Assembly (NCBI GenBank): GCA_964600615.1
Contig: CAZRJK010000006.1
Span: 1-64,000 of the forward strand
Reading direction: 5' to 3'
DNA length: 64,000 nucleotides
Origin: RUG11198 sp964600615
GTDB lineage: Bacteria; Bacillota_I; Bacilli_A; RF39; UBA660
Every line of letters begins with the position of its first letter. Within the stretch, counting starts at the first letter, position 1. Shown here in pieces: positions 25,128-34,300 of this stretch. The notes beneath the pieces are model-generated. The model saw nothing but the letters and a program-made list of their open reading frames with translations, made no database searches and had not been told where the DNA came from. Made by a program: the position numbers and the translations under genes.

Positions 25128-25580
25128 ATGGATAATACATATAAAGTAACTACCAATAGTGATGCAGAAACTATAGAATTAGCAGAGAATTTAGAATCAG
25201 AAAAATTTCCTAACATGGTAATATGCTTAAACGGAGATTTAGGAAGTGGAAAGACAGTATTTACTAAAGGATTTGCTGGAGCAATGGGAATAGATGAAAT
25301 AACATCGCCAACCTTTAATATCATAAAAGAATACGTAGGAGAATTACCATTATATCATATGGATGTATATAGAACAAACGGAGACATAAAAAACCTAGGA
25401 TTAGAAGAATATTTTAATAAAAATGGTGTAACCATTATTGAATGGGCAGAAATGATAGAAGAACACTTACCAAAAGAAAGATTAGATATAACCTTCACAA
25501 TCGTAGGAGAAAACAAAAGAGTAATAAAAATAACACCTCATGGAGAAGAATATCAAAGTATTTGTGAGGCCGTATTATGA
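25128..25580 (+). CDS. tsaE: TsaE, ATPase for tRNA t6A modification
   Basis: 150-aa P-loop protein, Walker A GDLGSGKT (about residues 36-43), then SPTFNIIKEY and HMDVYR, the TsaE signature. It drives the TsaB-TsaD complex that puts N6-threonylcarbamoyl on A37 of ANN-decoding tRNAs. First gene of tsaE-tsaB-rimI-tsaD, overlapping tsaB by 4 bases. The tRNA-Asn at 27628, just after the operon, is a t6A substrate. A TTGTCT/TATAAT promoter lies near 25070-25100. Confidence 0.95.
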   Translation: MDNTYKVTTNSDAETIELAENLESEKFPNMVICLNGDLGSGKTVFTKGFAGAMGIDEITSPTFNIIKEYVGELPLYHMDVYRTNGDIKNLGLEEYFNKNGVTIIEWAEMIEEHLPKERLDITFTIVGENKRVIKITPHGEEYQSICEAVL

Positions 25581-26200
25581 TAAGTTTATTCATAGATACA
25601 TCAGCAACTGATGTATCTATTGCTGTTATTAAAGGAAATAAAATTCTATCTAGTATTACCAAAGAAGTACCAGGAACTCACTCAATATATACAACCAAAT
25701 TCATTGATGACTTATTAAAAGAAGCAAAAATATTACCAAAAGATATTAATAAAATAATGGTCGTAAACGGACCGGGTTCATTTACTGGAGTAAGAATAGG
25801 AGTAACAATAGCTAAAACAATGGCTTATCTATTAAATATTGATTTAATTCCCGTATCATCATTAAAAATGCTATCACTATCAACTAAACATAATTATTGT
25901 CTATCTATAATAAACGCCAATCATGATAATTATTACTTATCACTATATGATAAAGAAAATAATGAAGTAATAAAAGAACAATTTAATTCTAAAGAAAAAG
26001 TATTAGAACTAATAAACAAATATAATCCAACAATAATTAGTAACGAAAATATAGAAATAGATAATATAAAAGTATCTAAACAAGGATTAGACTTTATAAG
26101 CATTATAAATAATTACTTAAACGAAAAACCAATCAATCCTCATCTCTTAGTACCTAATTATTTAAAACTACCCCAAGCTATGGAGAAAAATAATGATTAG
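25577..26200 (+). CDS. tsaB: TsaB, scaffold for tRNA t6A modification
   Basis: 207-aa ASKHA-fold protein: DTSATDVSIAV at the N-terminus and VNGPGSFTGVRIG near residue 63, the TsaB signature. It dimerises with TsaD to form the threonylcarbamoyl transferase core and has no catalytic site of its own. Its C-terminal half is less conserved, as is usual. Overlaps both neighbours (4 bases with tsaE, 8 with rimI). Confidence 0.93.
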   Translation: MISLFIDTSATDVSIAVIKGNKILSSITKEVPGTHSIYTTKFIDDLLKEAKILPKDINKIMVVNGPGSFTGVRIGVTIAKTMAYLLNIDLIPVSSLKMLSLSTKHNYCLSIINANHDNYYLSLYDKENNEVIKEQFNSKEKVLELINKYNPTIISNENIEIDNIKVSKQGLDFISIINNYLNEKPINPHLLVPNYLKLPQAMEKNND

Positions 26201-26549
26201 AGAAATAGACTATATAGAAGGACCAAATCCCTATGCCAAAAGCATAGAATACCATGAAAATGGCAAAGTCTTAGGCTATCTAAATTATTCATTAATATAT
26301 GATAGAATAGAAATAGATCATATTGAAGTATTAGAAAAACATAGAAATAAAAAAATAGGTACTAAATTAATGACTTATTTAGTATATAACGCTATTAACA
26401 ACCATGTAGTAAATATAACCCTAGAAGTAAGAAAAAGTAACGAAATAGCAAGAAAATTATATAAAAATTTTGGCTTTAGAGAAGTAGCCCTAAGAAAACT
26501 ATATTATGGAAATGAAGATGGAATCCTAATGGAAAAACAGGTGATGTAA
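26193..26549 (+). CDS. rimI: RimI-type GNAT N-acetyltransferase
   Basis: 118-aa GNAT protein. The acetyl-CoA loop is HRNKKIGTKLM (about residues 49-59), with EVRKSNEIARKLYKNFGF as motif B. The family acetylates the N-terminus of ribosomal protein S18, and the gene commonly sits between tsaB and tsaD in Firmicutes. It is short for RimI (about 150), mainly at the N-terminus. Ends directly before tsaD. Confidence 0.85.
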   Translation: MIREIDYIEGPNPYAKSIEYHENGKVLGYLNYSLIYDRIEIDHIEVLEKHRNKKIGTKLMTYLVYNAINNHVVNITLEVRKSNEIARKLYKNFGFREVALRKLYYGNEDGILMEKQVM

Positions 26550-27560
26550 ATGAAAGATATATATTGCTTAGCAATAGAAACAAGCTGTGACGAAACAAGC
26601 ATGAGTATTATTAAAAATGGAACAGAAGAAATAGAAACAGTAGTACTAACCCAAATAGATATCCATAAAAAATTTGGTGGAGTAGTGCCAGAAATAGCTA
26701 GTCGTAGTCATATCGAAAGTATTACTATAGTCTTAGATGAATTATTAGAAAAAAGCAAAATGAAAATAGACGATATTGATATTATAGGAGTAACCTATGG
26801 ACCTGGTTTAATAGGTTCACTATTAATAGGATTACAATGTGCTAAAACAATATCTTTAGTAACAGGTAAACCACTAATACCAGTACATCATATTGCAGGA
26901 CACATATACGCTAATAATCTAGAAAAAAAATTAGGATTTCCTCTAATAGCCCTAGTAGTAAGTGGAGGACATACAGAACTAATTTATATGGATAAAGATT
27001 ATTCTTTCAAAAGAATAGGAGGGACCCTAGATGATGCCATAGGTGAAGCCTATGATAAAGTAGCTAAAATACTAGGATTAGAATACCCAGGGGGACCAAA
27101 AGTAGATAAATTAGCAAAATTAGGTAAAGATACCTATAACTTACCATATCCCCTAAACGATGATACCTATAATTTTTCTTTTAGTGGCATAAAAAGTGCT
27201 GTTGTAAATTTAGTACATAATGAGAAACAAAGAGGAAATACTATAAATATAGAAGATATGTGTACAACATTTCAAAATAGAGTAGTATCAGTAATAACTA
27301 AAAAAACTATGAAAGCCATAAAAGAATATAAAGTAAATAACTTAATCGTAGCAGGAGGCGTAGCTGCTAATACAGGCCTAAGAGAAAAACTAGAAGAACT
27401 ATGTAAAGAAAATAATATTAATTTCTCTGTACCAAGAATAAAATATTGTACAGACAATGCTGCAATGATAGGAGCAGCAGCATATTACGCCTATAAAAAA
27501 GGCATAACATCAGACTTAGAATTAAACGCTAAAGCTACTGATAATTTATATAAATATTAA
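26550..27560 (+). CDS. tsaD: TsaD, tRNA threonylcarbamoyltransferase
   Basis: 336-aa ASKHA/Kae1 family enzyme that transfers the threonylcarbamoyl group to tRNA A37. ETSCDETS at the N-terminus, the metal-binding HHIAGH (about 111-116), VSGGHTEL, GGTLDDAIGEAYDK and the C-terminal YCTDNAAMIG are all intact. Length is normal. Last gene of the t6A operon. Confidence 0.97.
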   Translation: MKDIYCLAIETSCDETSMSIIKNGTEEIETVVLTQIDIHKKFGGVVPEIASRSHIESITIVLDELLEKSKMKIDDIDIIGVTYGPGLIGSLLIGLQCAKTISLVTGKPLIPVHHIAGHIYANNLEKKLGFPLIALVVSGGHTELIYMDKDYSFKRIGGTLDDAIGEAYDKVAKILGLEYPGGPKVDKLAKLGKDTYNLPYPLNDDTYNFSFSGIKSAVVNLVHNEKQRGNTINIEDMCTTFQNRVVSVITKKTMKAIKEYKVNNLIVAGGVAANTGLREKLEELCKENNINFSVPRIKYCTDNAAMIGAAAYYAYKKGITSDLELNAKATDNLYKY

Positions 27561-27627
27561 AAAAATATAAAAAAGTCCTTGATTTCTCTAATATTTTATT
27601 ATATAATTAAGAAGTCATGTGACTAAT

Positions 27628-27703
27628 GCCTGATTAGCTCAGCCGGTAGAGCATTCGGCTGTTAACCGACAGGTCGTAGGTTCGAGTCCTACATCAGGCG
27701 CCA
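27628..27703 (+). tRNA. tRNA-Asn (GTT), CCA encoded
   Basis: 76 bases including CCA. The acceptor arms GCCTGAT and ATCAGGC pair fully. The anticodon GTT is at 27661-27663. D-loop AGCTCAGCCGGTAGAGC and T-arm GGTTCGAGTCC are canonical. It decodes AAC/AAU, very common codons in this AT-rich genome, and is a t6A target of the operon just upstream. Confidence 0.98.
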
Positions 27704-27712
27704 TATGATAAT

Positions 27713-27737
27713 AACAAGCTTTAAAGCTTGTTTTTTT
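27713..27737 (+). terminator. Terminator after tRNA-Asn
   Basis: Self-complementary AACAAGCTTTAAAGCTTGTT (27713-27732) followed by a T-run. Confidence 0.85.
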
Positions 27738-27827
27738 ATTTTACATTATTATGTAAAATAAATATTTAATAATAATAAAATAATTAAAAACAATATATAA
27801 ATGATATAATAAATAAAAGGAGTGACT

Positions 27828-28757
27828 ATGGAAAAGAAAAATAATAGTGGGTTATTGGTAGGAATAATACTAGGCTTAGTTATAGCTGCTATAATAGGGG
27901 TAGCACTATATTCATCAGGAACTATTAGTTTCAATAACAAATCAGCTAACAATAACAAAGAAACAAATAACAATAGTATAAAAATTAATGAATTAAAAGA
28001 TTATGTATATGATGCTGAGTACAAGTATAATAACAAATATACAGAATATAATAGAAATGGGACAGAAAAAATAGAAGATAGTAATATTGATTATTATGGA
28101 ATTTCTGTAAAAGCACCAGGTATAGATTATCTAAAAAATTTAAAAGTACCTTATATAAATATTAATAGTCGTGATGCCCAAATAGCTAACAATGAAATGG
28201 AATATCTATATTTAAAATATGCAAAAGATTTTGATAGTTATGCAGAAGAAAACAACAATCAAACGGGGCCAAGTTGCTCACAAATATTAACTTATAGAAC
28301 ATATAAATATAATAATATATTATCAGTAATTACTATTGATTCTATTGCGTGCACATCACCATATGTATTTAATTATAATGTTTATAACTTTGATTTAACT
28401 ACTGGAAATAAACTTTCATATAACGAAATGCTTTCTAAACTAGGATATAAAGAAGAAAATGTTCTAGAAAACATAAAAAAAACCATTAAAGAAAAAATGG
28501 AAGAAATATATAAGAATAACCCAGAAGGAGACTTATCTAAAGCATGTCACTATGCACATAATCAAGATGGAACGCCAAAATATGATACAACAGATTGCTT
28601 TGTCATAACATATCAATTATTTGAAAGTTCAATCAAGGATAATAGAACATTATACCTAACAGATAATGATGGCAATTTAAATATACTACCAATATTATAC
28701 ATTGATTTTGCTCAAAACGGAGATAGAAATCGTTATTTAGTAAAAGTAACAAAATAA
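27828..28757 (+). CDS. Membrane-anchored DUF4163/DUF3298-like protein
   Basis: 309-aa protein with one N-terminal membrane segment (about 9-29), an Asn-rich linker (about 35-55) and an extracellular domain. The segment VPYINI followed by DAQIANNEMEYL, and the later ILPILYIDF near the C-terminus, follow the DUF4163 plus DUF3298 arrangement seen in RsiV-like and PdaC-like proteins, some of which bind lysozyme or peptidoglycan. Four cysteines in the ectodomain could form disulphides. ATG 27828 follows AAGGAGTG. It stands alone, with a terminator after it. Family call is from pattern only. Confidence 0.6.
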   Translation: MEKKNNSGLLVGIILGLVIAAIIGVALYSSGTISFNNKSANNNKETNNNSIKINELKDYVYDAEYKYNNKYTEYNRNGTEKIEDSNIDYYGISVKAPGIDYLKNLKVPYININSRDAQIANNEMEYLYLKYAKDFDSYAEENNNQTGPSCSQILTYRTYKYNNILSVITIDSIACTSPYVFNYNVYNFDLTTGNKLSYNEMLSKLGYKEENVLENIKKTIKEKMEEIYKNNPEGDLSKACHYAHNQDGTPKYDTTDCFVITYQLFESSIKDNRTLYLTDNDGNLNILPILYIDFAQNGDRNRYLVKVTK

Positions 28758-28759
28758 AT

Positions 28760-28795
28760 AAAAAGCGAACATAAATTAATATATGTTCGCTTTTT
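28760..28795 (+). terminator. Strong terminator before the toxin-antitoxin locus
   Basis: Perfect 14-bp stem: 28760-28773 with 28782-28795, ending in TTTTT. Confidence 0.9.
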
Positions 28796-28806
28796 ATAAT
28801 TATCCA

Positions 28807-28835
28807 TTGCGTTTATATATCTAAAATGTTATAGT
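28807..28835 (+). promoter_or_regulatory. Promoter of the small hydrophobic peptide mRNA
   Basis: TTGCGT (28807-28812), 17-base spacer, TATAGT (28830-28835). Expected start near 28842 gives a leader of about 58 bases, in which CTCTC can pair with GAGAG beside the ribosome site. Confidence 0.6.
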
Positions 28836-28899
28836 CATTTTAGGAACATTTAATGTGAGCGTCACTCTCCAATCTTTTATAGAGAGGAGGTAGATATCG

Positions 28900-28992
28900 A
28901 TGAAAAAACGAGTTTATATAATTAAACTATGTAGATACATCTGTATCATTTTATCACTTTTTACCTTATTGGTATTTGTAATAAAAAAGTAG
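28900..28992 (+). CDS. 30-aa hydrophobic peptide, candidate type I toxin
   Basis: Basic N-terminus (MKKR), a hydrophobic helix of about 18 residues, and a C-terminal KK: the layout of small membrane toxins such as TxpA or BsrG, though the sequence is not one I recognise. A strong ribosome site (GGAGGT) lies 8 bases before ATG 28900. The mRNA would run from about 28842 to a terminator at 29046-29086. An opposing promoter and terminator (29143-28983, minus strand) predict an antisense RNA over its 3' half, the usual antitoxin arrangement. Confidence 0.6.
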   Translation: MKKRVYIIKLCRYICIILSLFTLLVFVIKK

Positions 28993-29108
28993 ACACTCAT
29001 CAGCATTGACGAGTGTCCAACTTTGATTGAGTGTCTAACTCAACGGAGGAGACATTCACCTGCAAAATTAAATGTTCCTCTTTTTTATTATATGCAATAT
29101 CTCTTGCT
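28983..29108 (-). ncRNA. Predicted antisense antitoxin RNA
   Basis: About 125 bases, read on the minus strand. It starts near 29108, downstream of a TTGATT/TATTAT promoter, and ends at a hairpin (GACACTC at the base, loop ATGC, 11 pairs including one G-U; 29017-28992) followed by TACTTTTTT. It would overlap the last codons and the 3' untranslated region of the peptide mRNA. Prediction from signals only; no transcript evidence. Confidence 0.5.
29046..29086 (+). terminator. Terminator of the peptide mRNA
   Basis: GAGGA-g-ACATT (29046-29056) pairs with AATGTTCCTC (29071-29080), one bulged G, then six T. Confidence 0.7.
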
Positions 29109-29114
29109 ACATAC

Positions 29115-29143
29115 ATAATACCATAAAATAATAGAAAAATCAA
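29115..29143 (-). promoter_or_regulatory. Promoter of the antisense RNA
   Basis: Read on the minus strand: TTGATT (29143-29138), 17-base spacer, TATTAT (29120-29115). It points towards the hydrophobic peptide gene. Confidence 0.55.
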
Positions 29144-29234
29144 TTATTATAATGTAAACTATAAATAAATAAACTTGAAAATACTAATAAATTCGTGATA
29201 TAATTTAATAGCTTAAAAGAAAGTAGATGATTAT

Positions 29235-31145
29235 ATGCCAAAAACAAGTAGTTATGATGAAAGCTCAATAAAAATATTAGAAGGATTAGAAGCTGTAAGA
29301 AAAAGACCTGGTATGTATATAGGCTCTACTGATAAAAGAGGATTACACCATCTAGTATGGGAAATAGTTGATAACGGAGTAGATGAAGCCTTAAATGGAT
29401 ATGGTAATCATATTAAAATAACTATGCATAAAGACGGATCAGTAAGTGTAACTGACTCAGGACGTGGAATTCCTACAGGAATGCACGAATCAGGAAAAAG
29501 CACCCCTGAAGTAATATATACTGTTTTACATGCCGGTGGAAAATTTGAAAGTGGTGGCTATAAAGTATCAGGAGGATTACACGGCGTAGGTGCTTCTGTA
29601 GTAAATGCTTTATCTTCATGGATGGAAGTAACAACTAGAAGAGATGGAGCAGAATACTTTATTAGCTTTAAAGATGGGGGACATCTAGATAAAAAATTAA
29701 CCAAAATAGGAACAACCAATAGAACAGGAACAACCGTAAGATTTATGCCAGACCCTGAAATATTTTCTACAACAGAATTTAATTTCTCAACTATTTGTGA
29801 AAGAATGCAAGAATGTGCATTCCTAATCGATGGACTTATTATTGAAATAACAGATGAAATAGAAGGAAAACAAGAAAAATATGTCTATGAAAATGGCTTA
29901 GAATCATTTTGCGAATATCTAAATGAAGGAAAAAATGAAATCCATAAAGTATTATGTTTTAATGGTATGAAAGATAAAATAAATGTATCAGTAGCCTTAC
30001 AATATACCGATAGTTATTCAGAAAATATCGTATCATTTGTAAATAACGTTAAAACATCTGATGGAGGAACACATGAAGTAGGATTTAAAACTGCTATCAC
30101 TAAAGTAATAAATGACTATGCTAAAGAAAATGGCTTTATTAAAAATAAAGATAAAGCCTTTGAAGGATCTGATGTAAGGGAAGGATTAACTGCTATCATA
30201 AGTGTCCAAATACCAGAAAATCTCCTTCAATTTGAAGGACAAACCAAAGCTAAATTAGGAACACCAATAGCAAGAAGCATCGTAGAAAATATAACTACAG
30301 AACAATTAAAATTCTTCTTAGAAGAAAATAATAAAATAGCAACCACTATCGTAACTAAAGCCTTAAAAGGTAAAGAAGCAAGAGAAGCAGCTAGAAAAGC
30401 CAGAGAAGAAACAAGAAAAGGAAAAGACGCTAAAAAATTAGATAAAATATTAAGTGGTAAATTAACTCCAGCCCAAACAAAAGATAAAACAATCAAAGAA
30501 TTATTCATAGTAGAGGGTGATTCAGCAGGAGGTTCAGCAAAACAAGGAAGAGATAGAAAAACACAAGCTATCTTACCACTAAGAGGTAAAGTAATAAATA
30601 CCGAAAAAGCTAAACTAGAAGAAATATTTAAAAATGAAGAAATAAACACTCTAATTCATACAATAGGTGCAGGATATGGTAGTAACTTTAATATAAAAGA
30701 TATTAATTATGGCAAAGTAATAATTATGACCGATGCTGATGATGATGGAGCCCATATACAATGCTTGTTATTAACTTTCTTCTATCGTTATATGAAACCA
30801 TTGATAGAAGATGGCCATTTATATATTGCTATGCCACCACTATATAGATTACAAATAGGAAATAAAGAACACTATGTATGGACCAATGAAGAATTAAAAG
30901 AACTAACCAAAGGAAAATCTAATTACAAAATATCTAGATATAAAGGATTAGGTGAAATGAATGCCTCTCAACTATGGGAAACAACAATGGATCCAAAACA
31001 AAGAAGTTTAGTAAAAGTAAACATAGAAGATGTAGCCCTAGCAGAAAAAAGAGTATCTGTCTTAATGGGAGATGCTGTAGAACCAAGAAAGAATTGGATA
31101 AATGAAAATGTTATCTTCTCTTTAGAAGATAATTACCAAATTTAA
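29235..31145 (+). CDS. parE: DNA topoisomerase IV subunit B (ParE)
   Basis: 636-aa type IIA topoisomerase ATPase subunit. GHKL motifs are VDNGVDEAL, DSGRGIP and GGLHGVGASVVNALS. The TOPRIM metal site has VEGDSAGGSA and MTDADDDGAHI. RDRKTQAILPLRGKVINTEKA and the closing GLGEMNASQLWETTMDP complete it. FEGQTKAKLGTP and IQCLLLTFFYRYMKPLIEDG favour ParE over GyrB. parC normally follows parE, but here a terminator and a giant surface-protein gene follow, so parC must be elsewhere. Ribosome site AGATGAT. Confidence 0.9.
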   Translation: MPKTSSYDESSIKILEGLEAVRKRPGMYIGSTDKRGLHHLVWEIVDNGVDEALNGYGNHIKITMHKDGSVSVTDSGRGIPTGMHESGKSTPEVIYTVLHAGGKFESGGYKVSGGLHGVGASVVNALSSWMEVTTRRDGAEYFISFKDGGHLDKKLTKIGTTNRTGTTVRFMPDPEIFSTTEFNFSTICERMQECAFLIDGLIIEITDEIEGKQEKYVYENGLESFCEYLNEGKNEIHKVLCFNGMKDKINVSVALQYTDSYSENIVSFVNNVKTSDGGTHEVGFKTAITKVINDYAKENGFIKNKDKAFEGSDVREGLTAIISVQIPENLLQFEGQTKAKLGTPIARSIVENITTEQLKFFLEENNKIATTIVTKALKGKEAREAARKAREETRKGKDAKKLDKILSGKLTPAQTKDKTIKELFIVEGDSAGGSAKQGRDRKTQAILPLRGKVINTEKAKLEEIFKNEEINTLIHTIGAGYGSNFNIKDINYGKVIIMTDADDDGAHIQCLLLTFFYRYMKPLIEDGHLYIAMPPLYRLQIGNKEHYVWTNEELKELTKGKSNYKISRYKGLGEMNASQLWETTMDPKQRSLVKVNIEDVALAEKRVSVLMGDAVEPRKNWINENVIFSLEDNYQI

Positions 31146-31159
31146 TTATATATAATATT

Positions 31160-31189
31160 AAAATATCTAAATAATTATTTAGATATTTT
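31160..31189 (+). terminator. Terminator after parE
   Basis: AAATATCTAAATAA and TTATTTAGATATTT (31161-31188) form a perfect 14-bp inverted repeat with T-run. Confidence 0.75.
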
Positions 31190-31276
31190 AATTTGAGACA
31201 ATTTAGCAACTTATGTTTCATCACAATTAATTGTTAGTTAAAACAATATTTTTTTATAGATTTTTTATAAGCAATA

Positions 31277-31305
31277 TTGCAATATCTTATATTCTTTTAT
31301 ATAAT
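31277..31305 (+). promoter_or_regulatory. Promoter of the giant lectin-repeat protein
   Basis: TTGCAA (31277-31282), 17-base spacer, TATAAT (31300-31305), 43 bases before the chosen start. Confidence 0.6.
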
Positions 31306-31347
31306 ATATATATATACAATGAAATACTAGGGAAAGTAGGTGATATT

Positions 31348-34300
31348 ATGTTTAGAGATAAGACTAAATTAATAGGCTTTATTTTAGGTTTAATTTTATT
31401 CTCTATTACTGTAACATCACTTACTTATGCTTACTATGCTTGGCAAAGTAGTAATACTAATATTACTTTTAATATTAATGATCAATATTTCTATTGTGAG
31501 ACTGATATTGATTCTGGTATTAGTAATTTATCACCTGTTAATGATTATAAAGATGGGGTATTACATAAATTTAAAGTTAATAATGTTGCTAATAAGAATA
31601 CAACTTTTTCTGTTACAATGAATATTGAATCTATTGATGAAGTATTAAAGGATCCTTCATTTAAATATAAATTGATGGTAGATAAGACTAATGGATCTAA
31701 TAATTGTCAAACTGGAGCTTCTGGTTGTGAAGAAGTAGCAAGTGGTAACTTTAGTAATGTACATGTAGGTAATAATAATTTAGTGCCTTCTATAACATTA
31801 CCTAATAATAGTAGATATGAATATTATTTCTTTATGTATATAGATGGTGCTATGAATAATCCTAGTGGAATGCAATCAGCATCTATGGTATCAACATTAG
31901 GAGTATGTGATATATATGTAACATTTGATACTACAGAAGGAGAAACCACAGTAAGTCCAGTAGCAAAGAAAGTAATAGAAGGAGATACATATGGCACGTT
32001 ACCTACACCTGTAAGAAGCAATGCAGTAGTTACATATAATTATAATGGGGCTACAGGTGGAAATAGTGTAGCTAGTGATACTGTTAGTTTTACTTTTGGG
32101 GGATGGTATAAGGAGCAAGCATTTACTAATCAAGTAACTTCTAGTACTCTAGTAACTAGTTCAATAAATCATACAGTATATCCAAAATGGACTAAAAGTA
32201 AAACTATAATATTACCAACGCCTACAAGAACGGGATATATATTTGAAGGGTGGTATAGTGATAGTAGCTTTAATAATAAAGTAGGCGATGGAGGAGGTAG
32301 TTATAATCCTTCTAAGAGTACTCCTTTATATGCTAAATGGAAACAAGCAAATTATATGAATACTAATACTAATGCTCTTTATATGACTTTAAATGAAGCT
32401 TTGAGTGATGTGTCTTCAAATCAAACTATAAAAGTATTAGTTGGGGTTACTGAAACCGAAACAGCTACTTTGGCTTCTGGGAAAACGGGTATTACATTAG
32501 ATTTAAATGGTAAGACAACAACAATTGACGGAATGCCTATAACTAATAATGGTGGATTAACAGTTGTAAGTAATATTAGTGGTGGCGTTTTAACTGGTGG
32601 TGGGTCTGCTATAATTAATACTGGGACAGGAAATCTAACGGTATCAAGTGGAGTAATAACGGCTCTTTGGGATCCTTTAAGAAATGAAGGAACAGGTACA
32701 ATAATGGTGACAGGTGGAACAATAACAGCAACTTATAGTTATTATGCAATAGTTAATAATTCAACTGGTACAGTTAGTATAAGTAATGGAACTGTAACTG
32801 GTGTAACAGGTGGTATAGATAATTATTCAACTGGTATAGTTAATGTAAGCGGTGGAACTATACAGGGAATTATTGGAATAGGTGGTGGTGCTGGTACAGT
32901 TAATATAAGTGGTGGTAGTATAAATGGATCATCAACGGGAATATCAGTATCAACAGGGACTCTAGTAATTACTAGTGGACAAGTTTCTGGTGCAGGGGTA
33001 GGTGTATTTTTATCTGGTGTTGGGACTTTGACAATGGGACAAAATACTGGAACTCCAAGTATTACTAACCCAATAATAAGTGCTACTGATACCTCTGATT
33101 CTTATGGGGTACGTATAGAAAATTCTAATGCAACTTATAATTTCTATGATGGAAAAGTATCATCCGCTAGTGGTACTAATACGTCAATATACTATAGTGG
33201 CACTATAAATACTCCAAGTAGTTATGAAGTTGTTAAGTCTACTAATAATGGGGTGGAAACAGCTATTTTGAGTAGAATAACATATTCTATTACTTATATG
33301 GATTGTGGAAATACAACTTTTAGTGGAACGCACGGAAATAATTATCCACAAAACTATACTGTAGGAAGTGGGGCAACCCTTGATAGTCCAACTAAAACAG
33401 GATATACATTTGGAGGATATTATTCATCTAGTGCTTGTAGTGGTACTGCTGTTACTAATATTAGTTCTGGGGATTCTGGTAATAAGACTTTCTATGCTAA
33501 ATGGACCACTAATACTTATACAGTTCATCATTCAGCAAATCCTTCACAATGTAATCTTAGTATTCCAGATGATACAGTAACATATGAACAAGAATATAAT
33601 CCTTACATTTCATATAATAATGAAACAGGAGCTAGCATAGTTGAAATGAAAGCTGGAATAGTTTGCCCAGGTTATTCTCTATCTAGTTGGACAGCTACGG
33701 GTATAAATACTGCTACTTCTCAATACGAGACTTCAACTACTGATGAATTAGAATGGATTAGTTGGAATGGTAGTACTCCTCTTGCTCCTGCTTTTACACA
33801 GACCGTTATTTATCCAATTTTTAAGAATTTAACTCCTACTAATAACGCTGAAGTAACAATGATTAGTAATTGGACCCCAGTAAATTATAACATTAATTAT
33901 ACACTTAATGGTGGAACTAAAGTTACATCATGTCAAAGTGGAGCAAGTCCTACAACAGGAACATATGATTCTATTGTAAGAATATGTCCACCAACTAAGA
34001 CCGTAACAGTAAGTGGTAACGCTAATGGAACAGGTGTATCATTTACTAATCCTAGCACAGGACAAGCGCAAACATTTACTGGTTGGACAAGCACAACAAT
34101 AGGATCGAACGCCAAGTATAGCGAACAAGGAACAGCTTTTGGTAATTGGAATGGTTCTCTTACTAACTATCAATTTTATAAAAACTTAAAAAACTATGGA
34201 ACCGTTACTATGGTAGCTAATTGGACTCCGGTAGCAGTAACTTTACCTACATTTAATAACCCTGCTGGCAAAACATGTAATTGGTATACTGAACAATCTG

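Noticed and set aside
28900..28992. Leader peptide for attenuation of parE
   Set aside because: The transcript has its own terminator at 29046-29086 and an opposing promoter, and the peptide has no run of a regulatory amino acid; a type I toxin fits better.
29235..31145. Calling the topoisomerase subunit GyrB
   Set aside because: Motifs around the TOPRIM domain and the QTKAKLGTP segment fit ParE better, although the two are close and genome context would settle it.
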